Assembly: GCF_047250365.1 (NCBI RefSeq)
Contig: NZ_JBLBVL010000013.1
Location: 1 to 64,000, forward strand
Direction: 5' to 3'
DNA: 64,000 nt
Source of the DNA: Thaumasiovibrio sp047250365
GTDB taxonomy: Bacteria; Pseudomonadota; Gammaproteobacteria; Enterobacterales; Vibrionaceae
Translations under genes and position numbers: made by a program
The notes under the pieces: generated by a model
What the model was told of the DNA's origin: nothing
Databases searched by the model: none
What the model saw: only the letters and a program-made list of their open reading frames with translations
In this document: one piece after another, positions 33,768-43,895 of the stretch
Layout of the letters: every line of letters begins with the position of its first letter
How positions within the stretch are numbered: position 1 is the first letter of the stretch

Positions 33768-35632
33768 TCAGATAGGGCCTTTTCCAAGGTGTCTTGTTTG
33801 AATGCTGCCTGTAAAGTGAGCGTACTGTTTTGTGGTTTGGGAATATCCCACTTACCTTGCATCTGGGCGCTAAACTGCTCACTGCTAATTCGCCATGGTG
33901 AAACGGTAAAAATACCACGCTGGCCGACGATGTTTAGATCGTTTGCATTGGCGGGATACCATGTTTGCTGACTAACTGCCGCTGTTTCAGGCTGTGCTAA
34001 AAGAGCAAACTGTTGGGCTGGGTCGAGTCTGAGTTGTCGAAAGTGAGCATTGAGCTCACCAGTGAGAGAATACTGCGCCAATGTTGCCTCTTTAGCTAGT
34101 CCAGACAGTTGCAAGGTAAAGTCACTGGCGCCTTCTATCGTGATAGGCAGAGCCAGCCAGCGCGATAATATAGTGGTTGGTACGCTGTCTGCGTTTAGAT
34201 GCCCTTGCCAAGGGCGTGTTGGTAAAGAGAGGTTTACTTCTCCCCCCCCTTCGAGTAAGCCATGCTCAAACGGCAGGAGCAGCTCACTAATTTGCCACTG
34301 CCCACCAATGCTGTGCATTTTTACTGAGGGCTGAACGGTGAGCACATGGTTCAAATTTGCCCGAGCTGCTGTCAAAGTTAGCGAGCCCTGCCACAAGCCA
34401 CTTACCCCTTGATGTCGCAGAACCAAGTCTTGTCCTTTGATGTTCAGGCCAAGGATCTGCACAGGCCAGTCAGGCGTGAGCTGGGTGAGCTGGGTTTGCC
34501 CAATCTGCAATTCAGCAACCGTAAAGTATTTTTTTTGCTCTAACCATGGAATAAACGGTCCTACAGAGAATGCTGTTTGCTGCCATTCGACGCCAGACAG
34601 ACGTAATTGGTCGAGCAGGACGCTGTCTGGTGTCATTGCACCTTTTACAAGCGCGCGGCCCTCTAACAGCTGCATTGAAGCGATGGGTAGCCTGATTTGT
34701 TGTGGTGTAAAGTGCAGCTCTAACAGTGGCTCTTCAATGAGCAGTGCTTTGTGTTGGATAGTATCGGCAGTGACAGATAGATAAGCATCGTCTTGCTCAT
34801 ATTGATTGTTTGGCCATTGCCACCGCTGCAGCGACATATTGAAGTTTTGTACTTGCCAGTGTGGTAATGCCAGATGACTATTATTGATATCGAATTGTTG
34901 TACATCAATAGACGGGATATCAAGTTGTTGTGGCAAAGTGATGAGTTGCTGGAATGCTGCGGCATCAAACACTTTCATATTATTAAGATGTAGCAATTCG
35001 ATATAAGCGCCAGTTCCTGACTGCAGATCGCCTTGCAGTGTCAGTTGACCGTCGAATAAGTGAGTGGTTAATGCGTGCACTCGCCATAGCGAAGCGTGAT
35101 AGGTACTGTCGATATAGAGGTCATCGCCTTGCCATTGCTCGAATTGCCACTGCTTGGCACTTAATTTCACTTCACCATCAATATGATGTTGCTCTGTATC
35201 GAAAGACCAATTTTCTACTTCAATGGCGACACGGTTTAATGTGACACCTTTTATGTTGAGGGTTGGGGCCTCAATAGCCAATTTCCTCACCTTAAGTGGC
35301 GTGAATGAGGAAGGGGCGGCTGAAACGACCGGATTGTCAATTTTTAATCCATCGAGAATCAGCTGTTTTTTCCATAATGACGCCGGTGCAACCCAAAGCT
35401 CCAGTTGATCGGCGCTAAACTGCGCAGTAGAGACTGAAGTGAGTAATAGTTGCCACGGAGAGGTAATTGAGTATTCGATCTGGCCGATTTCGATATCACC
35501 TTGGCCTGCCCATAATGCCAGTCTATTGACGCCACGAGCAGCGTAAGGCGTATGAAGGCCGATAACCATGAGCGTGAACAGGGCAGCAACGATGATGCCA
35601 ATTGTGGTAAATCCTTTTAATAACCAACGCAT
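33764..35632 (-). CDS. AsmA-family inner-membrane-anchored protein
   Basis: A 622 aa protein with one N-terminal membrane helix (about residues 6-27) followed by a long beta-rich periplasmic region, and a C-terminal AsmA-type ending (NDLNIVGQRGIFTVSPWRI...QMQGKWDIPKP). AsmA-like proteins form periplasmic bridges implicated in phospholipid transport to the outer membrane. Which paralogue this is cannot be told from the sequence. Its stop overlaps the yiiD stop by 4 nt. Confidence 0.82.
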   Translation of the reverse strand: MRWLLKGFTTIGIIVAALFTLMVIGLHTPYAARGVNRLALWAGQGDIEIGQIEYSITSPWQLLLTSVSTAQFSADQLELWVAPASLWKKQLILDGLKIDNPVVSAAPSSFTPLKVRKLAIEAPTLNIKGVTLNRVAIEVENWSFDTEQHHIDGEVKLSAKQWQFEQWQGDDLYIDSTYHASLWRVHALTTHLFDGQLTLQGDLQSGTGAYIELLHLNNMKVFDAAAFQQLITLPQQLDIPSIDVQQFDINNSHLALPHWQVQNFNMSLQRWQWPNNQYEQDDAYLSVTADTIQHKALLIEEPLLELHFTPQQIRLPIASMQLLEGRALVKGAMTPDSVLLDQLRLSGVEWQQTAFSVGPFIPWLEQKKYFTVAELQIGQTQLTQLTPDWPVQILGLNIKGQDLVLRHQGVSGLWQGSLTLTAARANLNHVLTVQPSVKMHSIGGQWQISELLLPFEHGLLEGGGEVNLSLPTRPWQGHLNADSVPTTILSRWLALPITIEGASDFTLQLSGLAKEATLAQYSLTGELNAHFRQLRLDPAQQFALLAQPETAAVSQQTWYPANANDLNIVGQRGIFTVSPWRISSEQFSAQMQGKWDIPKPQNSTLTLQAAFKQDTLEKALSD

Positions 35633-35719
35633 TACGTTGCCTCCTTGTTATGGGGACCTAGCATCACCGAGTGTGTTCGTCGTTATTCTAGTTATACCTT
35701 AATAAAGAGGTGGTATAAA

Positions 35720-35751
35720 TAAAAACGGCGCCGAACTGGGCGCCGTTTTTT
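35720..35751 (-). terminator. rho-independent terminator of pckA
   Basis: ACGGCGCC (35725-35732) pairs with GGCGCCGT (35739-35746); A5 on the left gives T5 on the minus strand after the hairpin. It also carries T6 on the plus side, where no gene ends. Confidence 0.87.
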
Positions 35752-35768
35752 ATATTAATTGCAATCGT

Positions 35769-37400
35769 TTAGTCGAGTTGAGGCCCTGCTGCAACAAGCG
35801 CGGCACCCTCAGCGTTATCCGTGTACTTCTCAAAGTTATTAACGAAGCGCTCGGCCAGATCTTTCGCCTTGCTTTCCCACTGCAATGGGTCAACGTAGGT
35901 CTCACGTGGGTCCAGTATCTCAGGGTCAACACCTGGCAGTGCATTAGGCACTTCTAAGTTGAAGATTGGGATCTGTTTGGTCTCGGCAGTATCAATAGAA
36001 CCATCTAGAATCGCGTCAATAATGCCACGCGTATCTTGAATTGAGATACGTTTACCAGTGCCATTCCAGCCCGTGTTTACTAGATAGGCTTCAGCGCCTG
36101 CTGCTTCCATACGCTTCACTAACACTTCTGCATATTTTGTTGGGTGCAATGTCAAGAAGGCATTACCAAAACATGCTGAGAAGGTTGGTGTTGGCTCAGT
36201 GATACCACGTTCAGTACCGGCTAGTTTGGCGGTAAAGCCAGAGAGGAAGTGGTACTTGGTTTGCTCAGGTGTTAGTTTTGAAACCGGTGGTAGTACACCA
36301 AAGGCGTCAGCCGAAAGGAAGATCACTTTATTTGCGTGACCACCTTTAGAGACGGGCTTAACGATGTTATCAATGTGATTAATTGGGTAAGAAACACGGG
36401 TATTTTCTGTTTTCGAACCATCATCAAAATCGATCGAACCGTCGTTACGTACAGTGACATTTTCCAACAGCGCATCGCGGCGGATGGCATTGTAAATGTC
36501 TGGCTCTGCTTCTTTAGACAGGTTGATAGTTTTCGCATAACAACCGCCTTCATAGTTAAATACGCCATCATCATCCCAGCCGTGCTCATCATCACCAATC
36601 AAGGCGCGTTTAGGGTCGGTAGACAGTGTTGTTTTGCCAGTGCCTGAGAGGCCAAAGAATACCGCGACATCACCGTCACTACCCATGTTAGCAGAACAGT
36701 GCATGGATGCGATATCTCGAAGAGGAAGGAAATAGTTCATCATGGCGAACATGCCTTTCTTCATTTCACCACCGTACCAAGTACCACCAATTAGCTGCAT
36801 TTTCTCGGTTAAATTAAAGACGGTGAAGTTCTCTGAGTTCATGCCATGCTCTTCCCATTTCTGGTTTGTACACTTGGCACCATTCATGACCACAAAGTCA
36901 GGCTCAAAGGTTTTGAGTTCTTCTTCTGTTGGGCGGATAAACATATTTTTCACGAAGTGAGCTTGCCATGCGACCTCTGTGATAATACGAATGCAGAGAC
37001 GCGTATCTGGGTTAGTACCGCAGAAGCCATCAATAACAAAGAGACGTTTATTGGAGAGTTGCTTGGTTACTAAAGCTTTTAGATCATTCCAGGCTGCCGT
37101 TGTTAATGGTTTGTTGTCGTTCGCGCCTTGGTCTGACCACCACATAGTGTTTTCGGTCGTTTCATCTCGAACAATAAATTTGTCTTTAGGCGAACGACCA
37201 GTAAAGATCCCTGTATCCACGGCGACGGCACCAAGTTCGGTGATAACACCGCGCTCATAGCCTTCTAAGTCACTACGGGTCTCTTCTTCAAACAACATGT
37301 CATAAGAAGGGTTTCTTACAATTTCTGTTGTTTTTTCAATGCCATAGCAACTAAGGTCGATTGTGTTTGCTACCTTGTTGTCAACATTTACTGTAGTCAT
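35769..37400 (-). CDS. pckA: phosphoenolpyruvate carboxykinase (ATP)
   Basis: Gluconeogenic enzyme converting oxaloacetate plus ATP to phosphoenolpyruvate. The 543 aa protein has the kinase-1a P-loop GLSGTGKTTLSTDP, the metal site DDEHGWDDDGVFNYEGGCYAK and the oxaloacetate-binding GRSPKDKF. An AGGAG ribosome-binding site precedes the ATG. Confidence 0.98.
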   Translation of the reverse strand: MTTVNVDNKVANTIDLSCYGIEKTTEIVRNPSYDMLFEEETRSDLEGYERGVITELGAVAVDTGIFTGRSPKDKFIVRDETTENTMWWSDQGANDNKPLTTAAWNDLKALVTKQLSNKRLFVIDGFCGTNPDTRLCIRIITEVAWQAHFVKNMFIRPTEEELKTFEPDFVVMNGAKCTNQKWEEHGMNSENFTVFNLTEKMQLIGGTWYGGEMKKGMFAMMNYFLPLRDIASMHCSANMGSDGDVAVFFGLSGTGKTTLSTDPKRALIGDDEHGWDDDGVFNYEGGCYAKTINLSKEAEPDIYNAIRRDALLENVTVRNDGSIDFDDGSKTENTRVSYPINHIDNIVKPVSKGGHANKVIFLSADAFGVLPPVSKLTPEQTKYHFLSGFTAKLAGTERGITEPTPTFSACFGNAFLTLHPTKYAEVLVKRMEAAGAEAYLVNTGWNGTGKRISIQDTRGIIDAILDGSIDTAETKQIPIFNLEVPNALPGVDPEILDPRETYVDPLQWESKAKDLAERFVNNFEKYTDNAEGAALVAAGPQLD

Positions 37401-37719
37401 AGGTGCTCCTTAGGGTAAATTGGGTAAGATGTTGTAATTTCAAAATCTGTTAACCATGCTAGCAACCAAAATGAGTAATTTCAGAGATGGCAGTCAAAAA
37501 ATAACCAGAAATTTGTTAACGGGAAGTAATATTTGATGGTGTTTTTTGTGTATTTTGTCTTGAGCGGTAATAAGGTAGGTATTATTGTTGCTTGTTCACG
37601 CTTTGTACAATCTTGGGTTTAAAAATAAGCAGTTGTTGCGAAGGGGGGCGTGTTACAAGGTGAAAGCAGACGCACAAAACGAGTTAGAACAATGTTAAAA
37701 GGCGACTTAATAACGTACT
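37401..37719. other. pckA upstream region
   Basis: About 320 AT-rich bases between pckA and hslO. On the minus strand TTGACT near 37495 could be a -35 element for pckA, but its -10 (TCATTT) is poor. I see no clear CRP palindrome, coding frame or RNA gene here. Confidence 0.3.
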
Positions 37720-37750
37720 TAAAAAAAAGCTGGCACATTTGCCAGCTTTA
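37720..37750 (-). terminator. rho-independent terminator of hslO
   Basis: AAAGCTGGC (37726-37734) pairs with GCCAGCTTT (37741-37749); the A8 run gives T8 on the minus strand. Confidence 0.87.
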
Positions 37751-37774
37751 TTAACATACTACTCTTTTTGGGGG

Positions 37775-38653
37775 TTAGTGCACTTGATTGTCATCACCAG
37801 AGGCGGTTGAGCCATCAAACAATCCTGCTACATCAATGCTATCAAATTGGTAGCTAGAGCCGCAGTAGTCACAATGTAGTGCGATATTTCCTTGCTCGGC
37901 AACGATTTGCTCTACTTCGCTGCGCTCGATTGAGCAGATAGCTGCGGCACTGCGTTCACGGCTGCATGTGCAAGAAAAAGTCACAGGCTGTGGGTCGAAA
38001 AGCTGCACTTGCTCTTGGTGGTATAAGCGATAAAGCACATCTTCAGCCGCCAATCCAAACAGCTCTTCATTTTTTACCGTACTGGTTAACTGGTGTAGAT
38101 GATCGAAGTCATCGGTATTTTCTTTATCATCAGGCAGGGCCTGTAATAGCATACCTGCAGCATGAGCTTGGCCTTCATGCTCGCCTGTTCGTAAGAACAA
38201 TTTGGTTTTTAACTGCTCAGAGTTTGCAAAATAACTCTCTAAACACTCTGCAAGTGTTTCGCCCTCGAGGCCGACGACGCCTTGATAGCGTTCACCTTTG
38301 GTGGGTGTAATGGTAATCACCAGGTGGCCATTGCCGATCAGTTCGCGAATATTACCAGGCTTAACCTCGCCATCAAATCGCGCAACACCACGTAGATGTT
38401 GATTATGATCGCCATTGATAACAGCTAGGCGCACAGGACCATCACCTTGTAGTTGCACGGTGATTGAACCTTCAAATTTTAAGGTCGCTGTTAGTAAGCT
38501 GGTTGCCACTAAGAGTTCGCCCAGCAACGATTTGATCGGTTGTGGGTAGTCGTTCGTCGCCAGAATCTCTTGGTAAGGCTTATCAAGCTGAACCAGCTCG
38601 CCACGAACAGAAATATCGTTAAATAAGTAACGATGCAGGCTGTTATTTGTCAT
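37775..38653 (-). CDS. hslO: redox-regulated chaperone Hsp33
   Basis: Cytoplasmic holdase activated by oxidation and unfolding. The 292 aa protein has the zinc redox switch at the C terminus: CTCS (CxC) near residue 233 and CDYC (CxxC) near 264. It lies 15 nt downstream of hslR, the usual hslR-hslO heat-shock pair. Confidence 0.96.
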   Translation of the reverse strand: MTNNSLHRYLFNDISVRGELVQLDKPYQEILATNDYPQPIKSLLGELLVATSLLTATLKFEGSITVQLQGDGPVRLAVINGDHNQHLRGVARFDGEVKPGNIRELIGNGHLVITITPTKGERYQGVVGLEGETLAECLESYFANSEQLKTKLFLRTGEHEGQAHAAGMLLQALPDDKENTDDFDHLHQLTSTVKNEELFGLAAEDVLYRLYHQEQVQLFDPQPVTFSCTCSRERSAAAICSIERSEVEQIVAEQGNIALHCDYCGSSYQFDSIDVAGLFDGSTASGDDNQVH

Positions 38654-38668
38654 GAATATCTCTCCAGC

Positions 38669-39064
38669 TTACTTGCTGCTTTTAAAGCGAATAATGTCTC
38701 GTCGCTGCTTTTTGTCTGGGCGCTTGTCAGGACTTGGACTTCCCAGCGCGTGCATTTTGCGTAATTGTGACTCTTTCTCACGACGCGCGATGCTGGCAGC
38801 GGTTTCGGTGTACAGAGTTTGTGCTTCCGGTGCACCGCGACGGACGTCAGAGAGTTTCTCGACAACCACCGTTTTCTCTTCGTTACCTTGACGAAGTTTA
38901 ACCTCAGCGCCCACATCCACCATTTTACTGGGTTTGCTGCGCTGATTGTTGTACTGCACTTTTCCACCATCAATCATGGTGCGGGCAATGGAGCGTGTTT
39001 TGTAAAAACGCGCCGCCCATAGCCATTTGTCTAACCTGACGTTGAGCGGGTTATTGTCAGTCAT
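38669..39064 (-). CDS. hslR: ribosome-associated heat shock protein Hsp15
   Basis: Small S4-domain RNA-binding protein that rescues stalled 50S subunits carrying nascent chains. The 131 aa protein has the S4 opening VRLDKWLWAARFYKTRSIA and a very basic C-terminal tail (SPDKRPDKKQRRDIIRFK). I chose the ATG at 39064, with AGAGG 5 nt upstream and the family N terminus; a GTG 18 nt earlier is in frame. Pairs with hslO. Confidence 0.95.
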   Translation of the reverse strand: MTDNNPLNVRLDKWLWAARFYKTRSIARTMIDGGKVQYNNQRSKPSKMVDVGAEVKLRQGNEEKTVVVEKLSDVRRGAPEAQTLYTETAASIARREKESQLRKMHALGSPSPDKRPDKKQRRDIIRFKSSK

Positions 39065-39424
39065 AGCGGCCTCTTGAGTCACGCACGCTGATCGTTGAAA
39101 CAGGATAAGCTGTGCGTTCGGTCACAAAAATACCATATTTTAACGCAAAATACTGCGTCTGCTTGAAGCATTGAAATAGTGTTGAATGCAGTGCTTTTCA
39201 ATGCATGAGAAAAAAAACAATTTATTTTTTTGCTAAAGCATTGAAGTGAAATCAAACTTTAATTGTTTGAGAATGTAAAATACTTCGTATTATTGCGTTC
39301 GATTGTCACAATTGTCATTAAATCCAGCTAGTCTGCTTGTTATGTCGTGTAAACTTAAGCATTTACGTAAATTTAGTTGTCTTAGTTTAGTGAATCGGAC
39401 TTAGCCGTTAATTTTGAGAGCATT
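39065..39424. other. hslR-gspC divergent intergenic region
   Basis: 360 nt, strongly AT-rich in its middle, containing the promoters of hslR (minus) and the gsp operon (plus). Candidate -10 elements such as TAAAAT and TATTAT near 39277-39295 are present without a convincing -35 at the right spacing. No coding frame or hairpin of note. Confidence 0.3.
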
Positions 39425-40345
39425 ATGCAGGTAGCACAGTGGCGCAATGCGCTGAAAAATCCGTCATTAATCCCTTGGTCACTCTTGGCTCGCGTTGTGA
39501 CTTGGTTGTTAGTGATGTCACTGGCATGGCTTTTAGGGCGCATGTTCTGGTCTGTTGTTCAGCCAGTGGCGCCGATTACACCATGGGCAGCAAGTTCTGT
39601 CAGTTCCTCCTCTTCTTCTGCATCGCAAGGACCTAACTATAATTTGAGGCAGTTGCAGCAAATGCAACTGTTTGGTCGCTATTCGGCAGACGCGCCTTCA
39701 GCACCTGTCGAGCGAACGGTGATTCAGGATGCGCCAGAGACCAAATTAAACTTAAGCTTGGTGGGGGTCGTGGCCAGCAATAGCCCACAAACCAGCCTTG
39801 CTGTGATTGCCAATCGAAATCAGCAAAGTACCTACGGTATTGATGAACTCATTGAAGGTACGCGAGCGACCCTAGTCGCTGTTTATGTTGATAGAGTGAT
39901 TATTCGCAATGCGGGGCGCGATGAAACGCTGATGCTAGATGGGACTAAATTTGCTGCTAAGACCGCGGCAAACAATAGTACTCGCAGCCTAGCGCAAGCG
40001 GCGCCGGCCCTTTCAGAGCCTAACGAAGAGCTTAGCGAGCAACTGTCTGTGATCAAACAAGAGGTCATGGAGAACCCACAAAATATTTTTAATTACATTC
40101 GTCTCTCTCAAGTAAAAGAGGATGGAGAGTTAAAAGGGTATCGAGTGAATCCGGGTAAAGATCGAACGTTATTTGATGCTGTCGGTCTGAAAGCGAACGA
40201 TTTAGCGTTGACGTTGAATGGCAATGATTTAACCGATCCAAGCGTGATGGCAACGCTATTTCAAGAATTGCAGCAAACAACGAGCTTGTCCCTTAGCGTA
40301 GATCGTGATGGACAGCTTCATGATATTTATATCGACTTACAGTAA
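39425..40345 (+). CDS. gspC: type II secretion inner-membrane protein GspC
   Basis: Links the inner-membrane platform to the secretin. The 306 aa bitopic protein has one membrane helix (about residues 21-43), a Ser/Pro-rich linker, the homology region (NLSLVGVVASNSPQTSLAVI, about 112-165) that contacts GspD, and a C-terminal PDZ domain (GYRVNPGKDRTLFDAVGL, about 236-300). First gene of the gspC-N operon. Confidence 0.95.
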   Translation: MQVAQWRNALKNPSLIPWSLLARVVTWLLVMSLAWLLGRMFWSVVQPVAPITPWAASSVSSSSSSASQGPNYNLRQLQQMQLFGRYSADAPSAPVERTVIQDAPETKLNLSLVGVVASNSPQTSLAVIANRNQQSTYGIDELIEGTRATLVAVYVDRVIIRNAGRDETLMLDGTKFAAKTAANNSTRSLAQAAPALSEPNEELSEQLSVIKQEVMENPQNIFNYIRLSQVKEDGELKGYRVNPGKDRTLFDAVGLKANDLALTLNGNDLTDPSVMATLFQELQQTTSLSLSVDRDGQLHDIYIDLQ

Positions 40346-40380
40346 GTGCGCCATATTAGAGGCGTAAGCAGGAGAAACAA

Positions 40381-42396
40381 GTGAAGAATTGGAAGAGCAC
40401 CGCAGCACTATTACTAATAGGACTGACGGCGATTCCGGGATGGGCTCAGGAACAGTTTAGCGCCAGTTTTAAAGGGACTGATATTCAAGAGTTCATCACC
40501 ATCGTGGGTCGAAACTTAGAAAAGACCATTATCGTTGATCCCGCGGTACGTGGTCGAGTGGATGTGCGCAGCTATGATGTGCTTAATGAGGCCCAGTATT
40601 ATGATTTTTTCCTCAATGTTTTAGAGGTTTACGGGTTTGCTGTTGTTGAAATGAATAACGGCGTATTGAAAGTCATCCGTGATAAAGATGCCAAGACATC
40701 GGCAATCCCGGTGTTGGGTGAGGGTGAGACGGCATCAGGTGATGCGGTGATCACTCGGGTCATTCCGGTTCGTAATGTCTCTGTTCGTGAGCTATCGCCG
40801 CTATTACGCCAGCTTAACGATAATGCGGGTGCTGGTAATGTGGTGCACTATGAGCCTTCTAACGTCATCATGATCACGGGAAGAACCCAAGTCGTTGAGC
40901 GTTTGGCTGATATCATTGAGCGTGTAGATAAAGCGGGAGACCACGAAGTTGAGCTGGTCGAGTTGAGCAATGCCTCTGCTGCAGAAATGGTGCGTATTGT
41001 CGAAGCCCTTTCAAAAACAAATAATGCCAATGAGCCGAGCTTTTTGCAGCCGAAGTTGGTCGCAGACGAACGCACTAACAGTATTTTATTGTCTGGCGAG
41101 CCGAGTGTCCGTCAGCGTCTTCGCCAGCTAATTTTGCAACTAGACAAAGAGATGCAAACCACGGGCAATAACCGGGTTATTTACTTGAAGTATGCCAAAG
41201 CTGATGAACTCGTTAGCGTACTCCAAGGGGTCTCTGATAATTTACAAGCTGAGAAGAGTGCCGGTAATTCATCGCCACAAAGCTCGAATGGGCAGGTGTT
41301 GATTGCCGCACATACCGAAACCAATGCGCTTATCGTGACTGCGCCGCCTGATATTATGCGTTCACTTGAGTCGATCATTGGCCAGTTAGACATTCGTCGT
41401 GCCCAAGTATTGATTGAAGCGATGATTGTTGAGTTGGCAGAGGGGGATGGTGTTAACTTTGGTGTGCAGTTGGGTTCTACGAATGGCGGTGGAATCATGC
41501 AGTTTGGTAACTCGGGCGTGCCTATTTCTCAATATATGATTGGTCTTGAAGAGGCGCAGGATACGACGCGGACAGAGACGCGGTTTGACTCTAATGGTAA
41601 TCCTTATACGGTAGAAATCTCTGAAAGCGGTGATTTTTCTACGTTAGCGTCAGCGTTAAGTGGTGCTAACGGGGCGTTCTTAGGTTTAGTGTCTGGTGAT
41701 TGGACAGTATTGGTTAACGCGGTACAGACAGACAGCAATTCGAACATTCTATCTTCGCCGAGCATTACTGTGCTCGATAACGGTGAAGCGTCGTTCATTG
41801 TCGGTGAAGAGGTACCAGTTGTTACTGGTTCAACCGCTTCCTCCAGTAACTCTAATCCGTTCCAGACGGTGGAGCGAAAAGAGGTCGGGGTTAAGCTTAA
41901 CGTTGTGCCACAAATCAACGAAGGTAATTCGGTACAACTGAAGATAGAGCAAGAAGTCTCTAGTGTACTCGGGGCCAGCGGGGCGGTAGATGTACGTTTT
42001 GCCAAGCGTCAGTTAACGACGAATGTGCTGATAGAAGATGGCCAAATGCTTGCGCTAGGCGGCTTGATTCAAGAATCTACACGTGAAAGTGAATCTAAAA
42101 TCCCATTGCTGGGGGATATCCCTATTTTGGGCCACCTGTTTAAATCGACCAATACCACAGCAGAAAAGACCAATCTGATGGTGTTTATTAAGCCAACGAT
42201 TATCCGTGATGGTTTGGCCGCAGACGGATTGACACAGCGAAAGTATAACTACATGCGAGCTGAACAGTTGTATAAGCGTGATGAAGGACTGCGTTTATTG
42301 CCAAATGTAGAAACACCAGTGCTGCCTAAATATGGCCATGACATTGCGTTGCCTGCTGAAGTGCAAGCCTTTATGGACCAACTCAAGGAGCAGTAA
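40381..42396 (+). CDS. gspD: type II secretion outer-membrane secretin GspD
   Basis: Forms the outer-membrane pore. The 671 aa protein starts at a GTG with AGGAG upstream, has a signal peptide (cleavage near residue 22, GWA-Q), N0-N3 periplasmic domains and the secretin core with gate motif GEEVPVVTGS near 478, ending in NLMVFIKPTIIRDG and an S-domain-like tail. The stop overlaps the gspE start (TAATG). Confidence 0.97.
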   Translation: MKNWKSTAALLLIGLTAIPGWAQEQFSASFKGTDIQEFITIVGRNLEKTIIVDPAVRGRVDVRSYDVLNEAQYYDFFLNVLEVYGFAVVEMNNGVLKVIRDKDAKTSAIPVLGEGETASGDAVITRVIPVRNVSVRELSPLLRQLNDNAGAGNVVHYEPSNVIMITGRTQVVERLADIIERVDKAGDHEVELVELSNASAAEMVRIVEALSKTNNANEPSFLQPKLVADERTNSILLSGEPSVRQRLRQLILQLDKEMQTTGNNRVIYLKYAKADELVSVLQGVSDNLQAEKSAGNSSPQSSNGQVLIAAHTETNALIVTAPPDIMRSLESIIGQLDIRRAQVLIEAMIVELAEGDGVNFGVQLGSTNGGGIMQFGNSGVPISQYMIGLEEAQDTTRTETRFDSNGNPYTVEISESGDFSTLASALSGANGAFLGLVSGDWTVLVNAVQTDSNSNILSSPSITVLDNGEASFIVGEEVPVVTGSTASSSNSNPFQTVERKEVGVKLNVVPQINEGNSVQLKIEQEVSSVLGASGAVDVRFAKRQLTTNVLIEDGQMLALGGLIQESTRESESKIPLLGDIPILGHLFKSTNTTAEKTNLMVFIKPTIIRDGLAADGLTQRKYNYMRAEQLYKRDEGLRLLPNVETPVLPKYGHDIALPAEVQAFMDQLKEQ

Positions 42397-43895
42397 TGAG
42401 TACCACTTCGGTGTTTGTTGACCAGCGTATTGTGCGCTTACCGTTTACATTTGCTAAGCGGCATAAAGTGGTGCTTGAGAGAGGAGACAATGGCTGGGTG
42501 CTGTTATGCCAAGGTAGCCCATCTGCTGCTGTACTGAGTGAAGTGCGACGCTTTTTGGGTGAGAGTTTCTTGCCCCAGTCATTAGATGACGAGCAATTTG
42601 ATGCCCGGTTGACGGAGGCGTATCAGCGTGACTCCTCAGAAGCGCGTCAGTTAATGGAAGATATCGGTTCAGACAGCGACGATTTTTTTGCGTTAGCGGA
42701 AGAGCTACCAGAAAATGAAGATCTGTTAGAGTCGGAAGATGATGCACCAATTATTAAGCTGATCAATGCCATGCTGGCAGAAGCGATCAAAGAAGGCGCC
42801 TCGGATATTCATATTGAAACCTTTGAAAAAGTGCTATCTATCCGTTTCCGTATTGATGGCGTCTTGCGTGAGGTGTTAACGCCAAGCCGCAAACTTGCCC
42901 CTTTGCTGGTGTCGCGAATCAAAGTCATGGCTCGTCTCGATATTGCTGAGAAGCGCGTGCCGCAAGATGGACGCATTTCGTTGCGTATTGGTGGTCGAGC
43001 GGTGGATGTGCGGGTTTCAACCATGCCATCATCGCACGGTGAGCGTGTGGTTTTACGTCTATTGGATAAAAACGCGACCCGTTTGGATCTGCTTAGCCTT
43101 GGTATGACGCCACGTATTCATAATGACTTTCAGCGTATTATTCAGCGTCCGCATGGCATCATTTTGGTGACTGGCCCAACGGGTTCGGGTAAATCGACCA
43201 CGTTATATGCCGGCCTGCAAGAGCTAAATAGTGCCGAGCGCAATATTCTGACAGTGGAAGACCCGATTGAGTTTGATATTGACGGGATCGGTCAGACCCA
43301 GGTTAACAGTAAAGTAGAGATGACCTTTGCACGCGGCTTACGCGCGATTTTGCGTCAGGATCCTGATGTCGTCATGGTCGGCGAAATTCGAGATCTAGAG
43401 ACCGCTCAAATCGCCGTGCAGGCTTCGTTGACGGGGCACTTGGTGATGTCGACATTGCACACCAATACCGCTGTCGGTGCAGTCACTCGTCTGCGTGATA
43501 TGGGGATTGAACCCTTTATGGTTTCCTCTTCACTGCTCGGTGTCTTAGCACAACGTTTAATTCGGACGTTATGCCCAACGTGCCGCCAACCTTACGAAGC
43601 GGATAATACTCAGAAATCACTGTTTGATCTGGGTGAGGATGAGTCCTTAACGCTCTATCATGCGGTGGGCTGTGAAGCGTGCAACATGAAAGGTTACCGC
43701 GGTCGTACGGGAATTCATGAGTTACTGCTGGTGGATGACTCGGTACAAGAGTTAATTCATAACGATGCCGGTGAACTTGAAATTGAGCGTCGAATTCGAG
43801 CGACAACGCCGAGCATTCGTGACGATGGGCTTAAGAAAGTGCGTCAAGGTATCACTACATTGGAAGAAGTGATGCGTGTGACTAAGGAAAGTTAA
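42396..43895 (+). CDS. gspE: type II secretion ATPase GspE
   Basis: Cytoplasmic hexameric ATPase powering the pseudopilus. The 499 aa protein has Walker A GPTGSGKSTTLY near residue 260, Asp box VEDPIEFD, Walker B QDPDVVMVGEIRD, His box STLHTNTA, and the zinc tetracysteine motif CPTC...CEAC near 393-431 typical of GspE. Flanking TAATG overlaps couple it to gspD and gspF. Confidence 0.98.
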   Translation: MSTTSVFVDQRIVRLPFTFAKRHKVVLERGDNGWVLLCQGSPSAAVLSEVRRFLGESFLPQSLDDEQFDARLTEAYQRDSSEARQLMEDIGSDSDDFFALAEELPENEDLLESEDDAPIIKLINAMLAEAIKEGASDIHIETFEKVLSIRFRIDGVLREVLTPSRKLAPLLVSRIKVMARLDIAEKRVPQDGRISLRIGGRAVDVRVSTMPSSHGERVVLRLLDKNATRLDLLSLGMTPRIHNDFQRIIQRPHGIILVTGPTGSGKSTTLYAGLQELNSAERNILTVEDPIEFDIDGIGQTQVNSKVEMTFARGLRAILRQDPDVVMVGEIRDLETAQIAVQASLTGHLVMSTLHTNTAVGAVTRLRDMGIEPFMVSSSLLGVLAQRLIRTLCPTCRQPYEADNTQKSLFDLGEDESLTLYHAVGCEACNMKGYRGRTGIHELLLVDDSVQELIHNDAGELEIERRIRATTPSIRDDGLKKVRQGITTLEEVMRVTKES